NCBI GenBank assembly: GCA_021795235.1
Contig: JAJYPP010000007.1
Location: 1-64,000, forward strand
Reading direction: 5' to 3'
Origin: a bacterium
GTDB lineage: Bacteria > Chloroflexota > Dormibacteria > Aeolococcales > Bog-877
Length of the DNA stretch: 64,000 nt
The stretch's first letter is position 1, and each line of letters begins with the position of its first letter. Positions 8,526-16,955 of the stretch are shown here, one piece after another. The position numbers and the translations under genes were made by a program. A model generated the notes under the pieces. The model was not told the DNA's origin. It saw only the letters and a program-made list of their open reading frames with translations, and did not search any database.

Positions 8526-10105
8526 TCGACGTGACCGCGTCAGAGCTCCAGAGCGTGCTGAGTCTACTTCCCGGGACGGCTGAGCGGCCGGCTCAGAACG
8601 GTGTCGTGCGTTGGACATGCGAAAGCGCGGACACGCTGGCCGCAGTGCGCCACCTCAGTGTTGCCGGCGCCCGCCTGGCCGACATGTTTCTGCTCCCGGA
8701 GGGACGGCCGCAGGACGGCGGCTGGCTCATGCAGCGGGTCACGGTCTTCGCTCTGGACCGTCTTGGGGTATATCTGGAGTTGCGGAGCCCGGTTGGCGAC
8801 GGGCCTGCGGAACCGTTGTCCACCGTGGTCCCGGGGGCGTACCTAGAGGAGTGCGAGATCTTCGAGCTCTGGGGGGTGCTGCCCGCGACAGGGGTTCCTC
8901 TGAACCGTGTCCTTCTGCCACCCAATCGAGAGGCTGGCGAACCCCTCCGGGGTTCTCGGCACAAGGCTAGGTCCGCCTGGGTCCCGTCGGAGGTGCGAGC
9001 ACCGCAGGTGGTGCAGGGAGAGGCCTTCGAGTTCCCCGTCGGCCCGGTGCGCGGCGCGGCCCAGGAGTCCCTCTACATGGGCCTGGTTACGACCGGGGAG
9101 GAGCTTCTTGACGCCTATCTGGCCTGGTTCCACAAACACCGCGGCATTGAGCACAGGTTGGTCGGGCTGGTTCCCGATCAGGCGCTGTTCTTGGTTGAGC
9201 GGTGTGAGGGCTTGGGAGCGGTGGGAAATGCCATCGCGCTCGCCGAGGCGATTGAGGCGGCAACGGGAATCGAGGTCCCCGACGCGGCATCTCGCACCCG
9301 CACCCTGGCGCTGGAGATGGAGCGTATCTATAACCACGTCGCCGCAGTGGCCGCGCTTTGTCAAGCCACCGGTCTGGGTGTCGGGCAGGCGGAGATGGAG
9401 ATCCTGCTTGAGGACTTCCTGCGTCTGAATGCCGTTGTGTTCGGGCACCGCTACCTTTTCAACGTGGTCGCGGTGGGGGGGATCCAGCGCGGCTGTGACC
9501 CGACCGCGCTCGACGGTTCGCTGGAGGCGCTCTGTCAGCGGTTCTTCGCTTCGATTGCTGCCCTGTTGGCCACCAACTCCTTTGTGGACCGATTGGAGAA
9601 TGCCGGCATCGTGTCGGCTCAGGCGGCGGCCCGACTCGCCTTGGTGGGGCCTCTAGCCCGAGCCTCAGGTGGTGGGCAGGACTGCCGTCTGGATCATCCC
9701 TGGAACGGCCACTATGTCGGGCTTACAGTCGCGGCTGAGCCAGATGGCGATGTCTTAGCCAGATTGCGGGTGGCGATCAAGGAGGTCGCCGAAGCCGAGC
9801 GGTTGATCCACCACTGGGTCCGGTCCACCGAGCTGGTGGACATCTCGGTGGCGCCGGGGCCCCTGCGAGGTACCGCTTCCCGGACAGCGTCGGGTGAAGC
9901 TCTGGGTTGGTGCGAGTCTCCGCGGGGGGAGGCGCTCGCCTGGACCAGGGTGCAAGATGGCCGGCTGGTGGCAGCCAGGCTCAGGCCCGCCTCAGTGCGT
10001 AATTGGCGCGCGTTCGATGATGCCTTGCGGGCCCGGAACGTATTCACAGATGTCGCCATCGTGGAGGCGAGCTTCTGGCTGACAGTGGCTGGGTTCGCGC
10101 GCTGA
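8522..10105 (+). CDS. hyfG: HyfG-like NuoC/NuoD fusion lacking NiFe cysteines, copy 1
   Basis: A 527-residue protein starting at ATG 8522, overlapping hyfF by four bases. Residues 1-150 are NuoC-like (the 30-kDa part) and the rest is the NuoD/hydrogenase large subunit. The HRGIE motif and an [12 protein letters not shown] stretch stand where NiFe hydrogenases have RxCGxC. Only one Cys remains, and the C-terminal DPCxxC motif is absent: the end reads WLTVAGFAR. By known hydrogenase chemistry such a protein cannot bind the NiFe site. It matches the hydrogenase-related (Ehr-type) complexes and HycE of the M. tuberculosis Rv0082-Rv0087 cluster. The substrate or quinone site is unknown. Confidence 0.85.
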   Translation: MIDVTASELQSVLSLLPGTAERPAQNGVVRWTCESADTLAAVRHLSVAGARLADMFLLPEGRPQDGGWLMQRVTVFALDRLGVYLELRSPVGDGPAEPLSTVVPGAYLEECEIFELWGVLPATGVPLNRVLLPPNREAGEPLRGSRHKARSAWVPSEVRAPQVVQGEAFEFPVGPVRGAAQESLYMGLVTTGEELLDAYLAWFHKHRGIEHRLVGLVPDQALFLVERCEGLGAVGNAIALAEAIEAATGIEVPDAASRTRTLALEMERIYNHVAAVAALCQATGLGVGQAEMEILLEDFLRLNAVVFGHRYLFNVVAVGGIQRGCDPTALDGSLEALCQRFFASIAALLATNSFVDRLENAGIVSAQAAARLALVGPLARASGGGQDCRLDHPWNGHYVGLTVAAEPDGDVLARLRVAIKEVAEAERLIHHWVRSTELVDISVAPGPLRGTASRTASGEALGWCESPRGEALAWTRVQDGRLVAARLRPASVRNWRAFDDALRARNVFTDVAIVEASFWLTVAGFAR

Positions 10106-10440
10106 TGGCCAACTGGTTTCTGAGGGGCCTGTGCCGGGGAGTGGTGACCACCAGGTACCCGAGACGAGCGGACCCATCAGCCGCCGACCTGCCCGGGCCG
10201 CCAACCTTTGACGGGCGCCAAATGGACCAGGCGCTAGCCAGGCTGTTGGTGAGCGTCTGTCCGAGCGCGGCGCTGAGCCTGGAGGCCGATCTGTTGGTGC
10301 TCGACATCTCGACCTGCACCGCGTGTCAGCGCTGCCTGCCTGTAGCCGGCCGCGCCGGGCGGCCCAGTGCCAGATTCGAGTGGGCAGCTCGGGACCGCCG
10401 TACGCTGAGAGTCGAGTTCCCGCTGGGTGGTTCCCGATGA
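10105..10440 (+). CDS. hyfH: HyfH-like ferredoxin subunit with one [4Fe-4S] site, copy 1
   Basis: A 111-residue protein starting at ATG 10105 inside the previous stop (TGATG). It keeps VCPSAALS near residue 51 and CTACQRC near residue 73. In two-cluster ferredoxins, cluster II uses the fourth Cys of motif 1 plus the first three Cys of motif 2. Exactly that set survives here, so one complete [4Fe-4S] site is expected, and the residues for the other cluster are gone. The protein is shorter than NuoI/HyfH and would feed electrons to, or take them from, the NuoB-like subunit encoded next. In copy 2 the same region is fused to the NuoB-like protein. Confidence 0.75.
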   Translation: MANWFLRGLCRGVVTTRYPRRADPSAADLPGPPTFDGRQMDQALARLLVSVCPSAALSLEADLLVLDISTCTACQRCLPVAGRAGRPSARFEWAARDRRTLRVEFPLGGSR

Positions 10441-10988
10441 GAGCTGACGCCTTGTCACCGCCGAGGACTGGTCACGAGGGCATTCGGGGGGGCCTCGAAG
10501 CGGTCCCAATCAGCGAAGCTGCCGCACGGCTGAGACGACGCTCGGTACAGCTCTTCGGCCGCAGCCTGCACATCCGGACGGTTGACACAGGTTCCTGTGG
10601 TGCTTGCGAATCTGAGCTGAGGCTACTCGCGTCGCCCCGCTACGACTTCCACAGACTGGGACTGTTCTTTACGCCCTCACCTCGTCATGCGGACTGCCTG
10701 ATGGTGACCGGGCCCGGAACGCTGGCGATGGACCACGCCCTCCTGACGACTTACGAAGCCATGCCCGATCCCAAGATCGTGGTCGCCGTCGGCGCTTGTC
10801 CCATGGGTGGTGTCTTCGGGCCCGATGAGTACAGTCACGGGGACCTGAGCGGCCAGCTCCCGGTGGATGTCTACATTCCGGGATGTCCGCCGAGTCCCCT
10901 GGCTCTGATCCAGGGCCTGCTCCTAGCCTTAGATCGTGTCCACCCAGAGACGGGCGGGGGGCGGCCCCTGAGGACAGGCAATGAGTGA
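10437..10988 (+). CDS. hyfI: HyfI/NuoB-like [4Fe-4S] small subunit, copy 1
   Basis: A 183-residue protein starting at ATG 10437 with a four-base overlap. The NuoB/hydrogenase small-subunit cysteines are complete: GSCGACESE near residue 57, GACPMGG near residue 122 and PGCPPSP near residue 147. These bind the proximal (N2-type) cluster at the interface with the large subunit. A 35-residue N-terminal extension has no clear feature. Since the NiFe site is lost in the partner, this cluster probably ends the electron path within the complex or passes electrons to a quinone-like acceptor; that is inference. It overlaps the next gene by eight bases. Confidence 0.85.
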   Translation: MRADALSPPRTGHEGIRGGLEAVPISEAAARLRRRSVQLFGRSLHIRTVDTGSCGACESELRLLASPRYDFHRLGLFFTPSPRHADCLMVTGPGTLAMDHALLTTYEAMPDPKIVVAVGACPMGGVFGPDEYSHGDLSGQLPVDVYIPGCPPSPLALIQGLLLALDRVHPETGGGRPLRTGNE

Positions 10989-12996
10989 GCCGACCACCGT
11001 CTTGTTGGTGGCCATAGGGCTGCTGTGGGCCGCGGCAGGCACCTGGGCCGCACTGGTGCGGAGTGGGATCGGGCTGAGGGTGGCGGCCGGCTTGTCATTT
11101 GCGGGCGGCGCGGCCGCGCTCACGGCTGGGGTCATGGAGCTCGTGGACCACGCCGTGGTTCGAGTCGAGTTGTCCTCAGGAGTCGCAGGCGCGGTGGCCC
11201 TTGTGCTCACCCCGTTGGGGGCGGTCTTTCTGGTGGCACTGGGATTGGTGGCGATGGCGATTGCCGCCAACGTCCCGCGTTCCCACCGAGCGGGTCCGGG
11301 CACCGGGACCTATCTGGTCGCCTATCACCTGGCGCTGGTGGCGAGTCTGCTTATCCTCCTGGCCGGAACGGTAACAGTGTTCCTGGTCGCCTGGGAGACC
11401 ATGACCGCGGCCAGCTACATCGTGGCCTTGAGGCACCACCGAGCTCGCGGGGTCACCCACGGGGCGTTCCTCTTCATTGCCCTGGGCGAGGTTGGATTCG
11501 CGATGGTGGTCGCCGCGTTTGCGATTCTGGCAGTGCGCACCGGCAGCCTCGACTTCGCGGTCATCCACAGCCACGCGCGCCAAGTCGGTAGTGGCTGGGA
11601 AGACGCCGTGTTCCTGCTGGTTCTGCTCGGCTTCGCGTTCAAGGCCGGCTTCATACCGCTGCACCTGGCGCTGCCGGAGGCCGATCCGGTCGCTCCCCCG
11701 GATGGGGCTGCCTTCCTCTCGGCGATCGTGACCAAGCTGGCGGTCTATGGGATCTGCTTGGTGAGCTTCAGGCTCTTGCCTTCAGGACCCGTTTGGTGGG
11801 GGCTGACCGCCATGTCCCTGGGCGCCGCGTCGGCGGTTCTAGGCGTTCTGTACTCACTCATGGAGCGCGACTGGAAGAGGTTTCTCGCCTATTCGACAAT
11901 TGAGAACTTGGGCATCATCCTTATCGCGGTGGGGGGAGCCCTGACATTCATGGAGTCCGGGCAGCCAGCGATCGCCGCCCTTCTGCTGATCGCAGGCCTC
12001 TATCACGTGCTGAATCACTCGACCTACAAGGCCCTGCTCTTCCTGCAGGCAGGGGTCGTGGAGGCTGTCACTGGGCTGCGGGACCTGGACCGGCTCGGCG
12101 GGCTGATGCGACGTATGCCGAGAACCGCAGTGATCACCCTCGTCGGAACCCTGGGAATAGCTGCGCTGCCGCCTCTGAACGGATTCGTCAGTGAGTGGCT
12201 GGTATTTCAAGGCTTGTTCCAGGGGTTCCGCATCCAGAGCCACCTGGTGGCGGTCTTGCTGGTGGTTACGGCGGCCTGCCTCGCACTCACGGGTGGCTTG
12301 GCCGTCAACGCCTTTGCCAGGATGTTTGGCATTCCCTTTCTGGGAATGCCTCGCAGCAACGGGGCCGCCCAGGCCACTGACCAGGGCCAGCCGGTGGTCG
12401 GCGGCGCGCTCCTGGCGGCCGCATGCGTCCTGCTGGCCCTCGGCGCCCCGGTCGTCCTCACTGGCCTCGACGGTGCGGTGGCTTCGGTCACGGGCGTGAA
12501 CATCCTTGCGACACTTGTGGTCCCTGGCCTGACCGTGATCCCGGCGCACACCAATTTCAGCTCCTTCTCTCCAACCTACCTGGCGGTCTGCTTGGTGGCG
12601 ATGCTCGCGGTGCCGCTGCTCTTGGTTCGGCTGAGGCGTCGTGGGGTCTTGGACCGTACCGCCCCCGTGTGGGCGGGAGGCATCTACCGGTTCCGGCCGC
12701 GGATGCAGTACACGGCTACCACTCATGCCAACCCCGTGCGCGTCACCTTCGATGAGCTCTACCGCCCTCATATCGAGGTCACCCGGGCGTCGGATGAACC
12801 CGCCGGGCAGTCGGGCCCCGTGCACTACGGGTTCAGGGTCACACCGCTGTTTGAGCGCTACCTGTATCAGCCCGTGATTCGTCTGGTGGAAGCAGTGGCG
12901 CGGCGTGCTCAGCCAATCCAGTCCGGTGACCTCAATCTCTACTTGCTATATGTGCTGGTGGCAATATTGGCCGCCTACGCGGTGGCAGTGCATTGA
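10981..12996 (+). CDS. hyfB: HyfB-like antiporter-type subunit, copy 1
   Basis: A 671-residue polytopic protein of the NuoL/M family with an extended C-terminus, as in HyfB. The helix-5 Glu is seen in FLVAWETMTAASYIVA (near residue 140) and the helix-7 Lys in GFAFKAGFIPLHLALPEAD (near residue 225). A C-terminal segment (FRPRMQYTATTHANPVRVTF) matches the cytoplasmic amphipathic part of HyfB/HycC proteins, followed by a final helix. It is the last gene of operon 1 and completes a set with two antiporter-like subunits. The order C-E-F-G-H-I-B differs from the E. coli hyf order, which begins with A-B. Confidence 0.85.
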   Translation: MSEPTTVLLVAIGLLWAAAGTWAALVRSGIGLRVAAGLSFAGGAAALTAGVMELVDHAVVRVELSSGVAGAVALVLTPLGAVFLVALGLVAMAIAANVPRSHRAGPGTGTYLVAYHLALVASLLILLAGTVTVFLVAWETMTAASYIVALRHHRARGVTHGAFLFIALGEVGFAMVVAAFAILAVRTGSLDFAVIHSHARQVGSGWEDAVFLLVLLGFAFKAGFIPLHLALPEADPVAPPDGAAFLSAIVTKLAVYGICLVSFRLLPSGPVWWGLTAMSLGAASAVLGVLYSLMERDWKRFLAYSTIENLGIILIAVGGALTFMESGQPAIAALLLIAGLYHVLNHSTYKALLFLQAGVVEAVTGLRDLDRLGGLMRRMPRTAVITLVGTLGIAALPPLNGFVSEWLVFQGLFQGFRIQSHLVAVLLVVTAACLALTGGLAVNAFARMFGIPFLGMPRSNGAAQATDQGQPVVGGALLAAACVLLALGAPVVLTGLDGAVASVTGVNILATLVVPGLTVIPAHTNFSSFSPTYLAVCLVAMLAVPLLLVRLRRRGVLDRTAPVWAGGIYRFRPRMQYTATTHANPVRVTFDELYRPHIEVTRASDEPAGQSGPVHYGFRVTPLFERYLYQPVIRLVEAVARRAQPIQSGDLNLYLLYVLVAILAAYAVAVH

Positions 12997-13188
12997 GCAT
13001 GCCGGAGCGTGCATCCTCCCATCGCTCAAGGCCGCGACGCCTGCGGCACACGTCAGCTGCCCGACCCTTCGCCCCGCGACCAGGGCCAACCCCGAACCGG
13101 GGACTATGGTGCCGTAGGCCGCGGCGCACGAGGGGGGGCACTGCGCCCGTGGTCGGCGGCGGCGGTGGGGCCGTACCCCAATCTCCGA

Positions 13189-13533
13189 ATGGAGTTGGAA
13201 CTGATGGGCCGCGGCTGCAGGCTCATGAGCGTGTTGGAGCGTCGCACCCACAAAGCCGCGGGACTCGGCCTCGCCGAGTGCGAGATTCTGGTCAGGGTCG
13301 CGGCGGTCGCATGGGGTACCATCACGATGTCTGGTCTGGCCGTTCAGAGCGGTCTGACGCTGAGTGGAGTGAGCCGGGTGGTGGATCGGCTGGAATGGCG
13401 ATCTCTTGTCGAATGCCACATCGGCGTCAGGGACCGCGGGCAGACCCGGGTGCAGGTGACGGCTTCAGGCGCAGACATCGTGCGCGACCTGCTGGATCTG
13501 CTGGACGATGCCTGCCGCGAGGGTCTGGTGTAG
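13189..13533 (+). CDS. MarR-type winged-helix regulator, C-terminus possibly frameshifted
   Basis: From ATG 13189 this encodes 114 residues with the MarR core: LGLAECEILVRVA (helix 2), TLSGVSRVVDRLEWRSLV (recognition helix) and a beta wing ending TRVQVTASGADIVRDLL. The frame stops right after LLDDACREGLV, where MarR proteins normally have another 30-50 residues of dimerisation helix. A one-base shift at about 13530 opens AAQVAAGRHLEILGAVASVA to a stop at 13610, which would supply such a helix. So this is either a short MarR or a frameshifted gene. The start is uncertain (an in-frame GTG lies upstream). It sits between the 3' ends of the two Hyf-like operons and could regulate them. Confidence 0.55.
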   Translation: MELELMGRGCRLMSVLERRTHKAAGLGLAECEILVRVAAVAWGTITMSGLAVQSGLTLSGVSRVVDRLEWRSLVECHIGVRDRGQTRVQVTASGADIVRDLLDLLDDACREGLV

Positions 13534-13610
13534 CAGCACAGGTGGCGGCTGGCCGCCACCTGGAGATCCTGGGCGCGGTGGCAAGTGTTGCGCGCGCCAT
13601 CGGAGAATGA

Positions 13611-14026
13611 GGTCACGACAGCTACAGATCCCAACGTCGTGGGGAACTCTAGAGCCAGCGGCACCATCGACCGATGGATATGTTTGTCCGTACGGTTCGC
13701 CGCCATCCCGTCGATGCTGTGCAGGGCATCCCCACCCCTCTCAGCGGTCTCTTCGAACGGGCAGCCATCGAGGTGGTCACCTGCGACGGTGATCTCCATG
13801 CGTAGCGCTTCCACATCGACGTCAGCAACCGCCAAGGTCACACCTGCCACGGCGACGTCAGAGTCGACCGCCTCCAGGAGGGGCCCCGCCATGGCCCTGC
13901 CCCCGTGGAGAAGTAGGCGGCGGCTGTCCCTTCCGGCGACGCCGCTGGCCCGGGGCCACCGCCGGCCGCGACTTCCACCTGGGTGCCGTGCCCCTTGTGC
14001 AATGCCTGTCATCAGCGACGCCATCC
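13611..14026. other. Unassigned stretch between the convergent operons
   Basis: About 420 bases without a gene I can support. The minus strand is open throughout, with a patch reading EAVDSDVAVAGVTLAVADVD near 13830-13890 that could be a gene remnant, but the same frame runs antisense through the MarR gene and has no convincing start. The plus frame looks like its shadow. No terminator with a T tract was found between the two operons. Confidence 0.3.
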
Positions 14027-16120
14027 CTATCCGTGGATCAGGAGCACCACCACCATGACGGCCACAAGGTACAGCAGGTAAAGACTGACGTTGCCAGCCT
14101 GGATCACCCTCGACCATCTTGAGATGCGCCGGGCGGCGCCTACCAGGGGGCGGTACAAGTAGGTCTCGACCGGCTCCACCACGCGGCGCTCGTAGCGCAC
14201 GGAGTGAGCGTAGTACGGCGCCTGGTGATAGTCCTGCTGGACGGACCTTTGGTCGCCGAAAATGCCTCCGAAGGTGGACCGGAAGAGGTTTGTGAAGGCC
14301 GTGGCCGTGTACTGCATCGATGGGAGAAATGGACGTCCCGCCCCCACCCAGACATCGTGCTCCACCCGCTCGCGCCGACCGAGGAAGTGGATGACGACCG
14401 CGACCAGGGCGATGATCGCCAGCAGGCTCAAGCAGATGTAGGTCGGGGAGATGAACGAGTAGCCGAAGCTGGTGGGAGTGATCACCACGCCGTTGCCGGG
14501 CAGGATCTGGCTCAGGAATGTTCCGCCCAGCCGCACCGGCAAGGCGAACTGCGCGGGGTGCAGGAATAAGGGGGGCAGCATCGCGTTCAGGAGTCCTGGC
14601 ACCCGGGTCGCTCCGCTCGCAGAGGTGGCAGCCGCGCCGATTCCGATCGCGGGCACCAGTGCGGTGATCACGGCCGCACCGGCGGTGATCAGCATCCCCA
14701 GCCGCATGGTGCGAGGGACCTCTCGAGCGTTGCGGGCATCGCGGCTCCTGGGAGCGCCCAGGAAGGCGGCTCCGAACACCCTGAGGTAGGCGGTGGTGGC
14801 CAAGGCGAAGGTCAAGGTCAGCAGCATGCCGGCGCCGGCCATGTAGAGCCGACTCTCGGGAGTGTCCAGAATGCGGGCCCGAATCAGCATCTGCAGGCCC
14901 AGCCACTCGGTTTGGAAGCCATTCAAGGGCGGGATTCCAGCCAGCCCCATGGCGCCCACGAAAAACAGCAGGGTCGCCCAGCGCATCCGCCTGGCCAGGC
15001 CCCCCAGGCGATCCAGGTCCAGTCCGTGGGCGGCGACATCGACGCACCCGGCGCCCATGAAGGCGGTGCTCTTCAGGAGGGCATGGTACAGGGCGTGCAG
15101 AATGGCCACCACCAAGGCGGCCGCGCCGAGGAGGGCCTGATGGCTGCTGGTAAAGACCAGCGCCAGGCCCACCATCGCGATCATGAAGCCCAAATTCTCC
15201 ACCGTGCTGTAGGCCAGCATGCGTTTGAGGTTGGGCACCAGCAGCGAGAAGAGCACGCCATAGACGGCGGTGATGACGCCCACTCCCAAGGTGAGATATC
15301 CCCACCACGCGGCGGGGGGACCGAGCAGGGTGACCACGGTCAGGATCATCCCGTAGACTCCCATCGCGACCACGATGCCTGACAGCGCCGCGGACACATT
15401 GGCTGGTGCTGCGGGATGGGCTTCCGGAAGCCAGCCCTGCAGCGGCACCAGTCCCGCCTTCACTCCGAACCCGACCAGGAAGAGCACAAAGGCTGCGGAT
15501 GCGATGCCGGCGCTGAGGTCCGGGTGCTGGGCGAGGGCCGTGAAGGTGACCCCGGTCCTCAGGGCTCCGATGGCCAGAAACCCGACGGCCATGGCGATGA
15601 ATCCGATCTTGGACAGAGCCAGCATCAGAAAGGCTGCCTGGGGTCGCCCCGGGCGGTCGAACTCCACGGTCACCAGCACGTAGGTGGAGATGACCATCAC
15701 CTCCCAGGCCAGCAGGAAGGTGAAGGCGTTGGCCGCTGCCAGCACCAAGATGGTGGCGGCGAAGGTGACGTTGAGAAGGCAGTGCACGCAGGCCTGGCGG
15801 AGGACTCCGCCCACGTGCGGGGTGTAGCCGGCGCTGAACAAGGAGACGCCGGTCCCCACCAGCCCGGTGAGCAGCAGGAAGGTTGCCGCCAGCGGCGTGG
15901 CACTGAACGCGAATCCTCCCAGCGGAGTGCTGATGGGCAGCGTCACCTGGGCCCTGGCGCCGCCCAGCCAGGTGGCGGCGGTCGCCACCACCAGAACTCC
16001 GCCCACCACCCCTGACGCCGCGGAGAGGTCAGCGAACCCGCGCCATCTGAGGACCCCCAGGCCGGTCAGACCAGCGATGGTGTAGCAGGCCAACGCTGCC
16101 CACAGGAGCTCAAGTGCCAC
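14027..16120 (-). CDS. hyfB: HyfB-like antiporter-type subunit, copy 2
   Basis: A 697-residue polytopic protein of the NuoL/M family, starting at GTG 16120 and overlapping the upstream fused subunit gene by 11 bases. The helix-5 Glu is in FLLAWEVMVISTYVLV (near residue 140) and the helix-7 Lys in GFGVKAGLVPLQGWLPEAH (near residue 222). The C-terminal extension LPSMQYTATAFTNLFRSTF matches the corresponding extension of copy 1, showing the two are paralogues. It is the last gene of operon 2. The two operons meet tail to tail, separated by about one kilobase with a MarR-type gene in between. Confidence 0.85.
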   Translation of the reverse strand: MALELLWAALACYTIAGLTGLGVLRWRGFADLSAASGVVGGVLVVATAATWLGGARAQVTLPISTPLGGFAFSATPLAATFLLLTGLVGTGVSLFSAGYTPHVGGVLRQACVHCLLNVTFAATILVLAAANAFTFLLAWEVMVISTYVLVTVEFDRPGRPQAAFLMLALSKIGFIAMAVGFLAIGALRTGVTFTALAQHPDLSAGIASAAFVLFLVGFGVKAGLVPLQGWLPEAHPAAPANVSAALSGIVVAMGVYGMILTVVTLLGPPAAWWGYLTLGVGVITAVYGVLFSLLVPNLKRMLAYSTVENLGFMIAMVGLALVFTSSHQALLGAAALVVAILHALYHALLKSTAFMGAGCVDVAAHGLDLDRLGGLARRMRWATLLFFVGAMGLAGIPPLNGFQTEWLGLQMLIRARILDTPESRLYMAGAGMLLTLTFALATTAYLRVFGAAFLGAPRSRDARNAREVPRTMRLGMLITAGAAVITALVPAIGIGAAATSASGATRVPGLLNAMLPPLFLHPAQFALPVRLGGTFLSQILPGNGVVITPTSFGYSFISPTYICLSLLAIIALVAVVIHFLGRRERVEHDVWVGAGRPFLPSMQYTATAFTNLFRSTFGGIFGDQRSVQQDYHQAPYYAHSVRYERRVVEPVETYLYRPLVGAARRISRWSRVIQAGNVSLYLLYLVAVMVVVLLIHG

Positions 16121-16955
16121 GGCCGTCCTCCCCGCGATCGTGACCGTAGCGTTCCTCGGCCCGGTCTATTGCCAGCAGCAGGCCGTGGAGCATTGCCTGC
16201 GGGGTGGGTGGGCACCCGGGCACGTAGGTGTCCACCGGCAGCAGGCGGTCCAGCGGTCCCTTGGTCGTGGGCCCATGGGCAAAAACGCCTCCGCTGACGG
16301 CGCAGGCGCCGGCCGCGATCACCAGCTTGGGCTCCGGGATGGCCCTGTACGTCTCCAGTAGCGGCTCCTCCATGTTCGCGGTCACGACCCCGGTCACCAA
16401 TAAGGCGTCGGCATGGCGCGGGGTGGGGGTGAAGAAGAGCCCCAGGCGGTGGAGGTCGACGTAGGGCGAGCCCAGCATCTGCAGCTCCGACTCGCAGCCG
16501 TTGCAGGAGCCGGCATCGACGTGGCGGATGTGCAGGGAGTGGCGAAACAGCCGGTACGCTCGTCGCTGGACCTGGGCTGCCTCCCGCCGCAACGCAGCCG
16601 GAGCCGGAGGCTGCCCATCCTGCCAGCTCAAGACCATCTGCAGCCGACCTCGGTCACGCACAGCTACCCGGGGATCCGCGACAGACTGGAAGGCCTCTGG
16701 CAGGAGCCGTGTGCACCGGCCGCACATGACGCAGGCGCCGGCATCGAAGCGAAGTTCACCGTTCTCGTGGGTCCCTGTGGCCGAGATCGCATCGGTCGGG
16801 CACAGAGCCGCGGCCGACAGGGCCTTCGACCCGGTCAACTTCTGCCAGTGCAGCGCGACGGTGGAGCCGGCCTGCTCTTCGGCGACGGCCCTGGGATCCG
16901 GAAACCGGGTGGTCCTGATGCCGCGGCGCAGACCGCCCACGATCCAGCGACTCAT
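16110..16955 (-). CDS. HyfH-HyfI fusion: ferredoxin domain plus NuoB-like small subunit, copy 2
   Basis: One 281-residue frame from ATG 16955 covers what copy 1 encodes as two genes. Residues 1-110 are the reduced ferredoxin (ALCPTDAIS, then CVMCGRC), again with one complete [4Fe-4S] ligand set. Residues 130-281 are the NuoB-like domain with DAGSCNGCESE, AAGACAVSGG and PGCPPTP, all four cluster cysteines intact. The fused form supports a direct electron path between the two clusters. The start overlaps the large-subunit stop by four bases. In copy 1 the same two proteins come from genes that overlap by four bases, so fusion or fission needs only a small change. Confidence 0.85.
   Translation of the reverse strand: MSRWIVGGLRRGIRTTRFPDPRAVAEEQAGSTVALHWQKLTGSKALSAAALCPTDAISATGTHENGELRFDAGACVMCGRCTRLLPEAFQSVADPRVAVRDRGRLQMVLSWQDGQPPAPAALRREAAQVQRRAYRLFRHSLHIRHVDAGSCNGCESELQMLGSPYVDLHRLGLFFTPTPRHADALLVTGVVTANMEEPLLETYRAIPEPKLVIAAGACAVSGGVFAHGPTTKGPLDRLLPVDTYVPGCPPTPQAMLHGLLLAIDRAEERYGHDRGEDGRGT

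Noticed and set aside
13344-15308. A 654-residue open frame on the minus strand
   Set aside because: Most of it is an out-of-frame shadow of the HyfB-like copy 2 gene and it also runs antisense through the MarR gene; only the patch at 13.8 kb was kept as an unassigned stretch.
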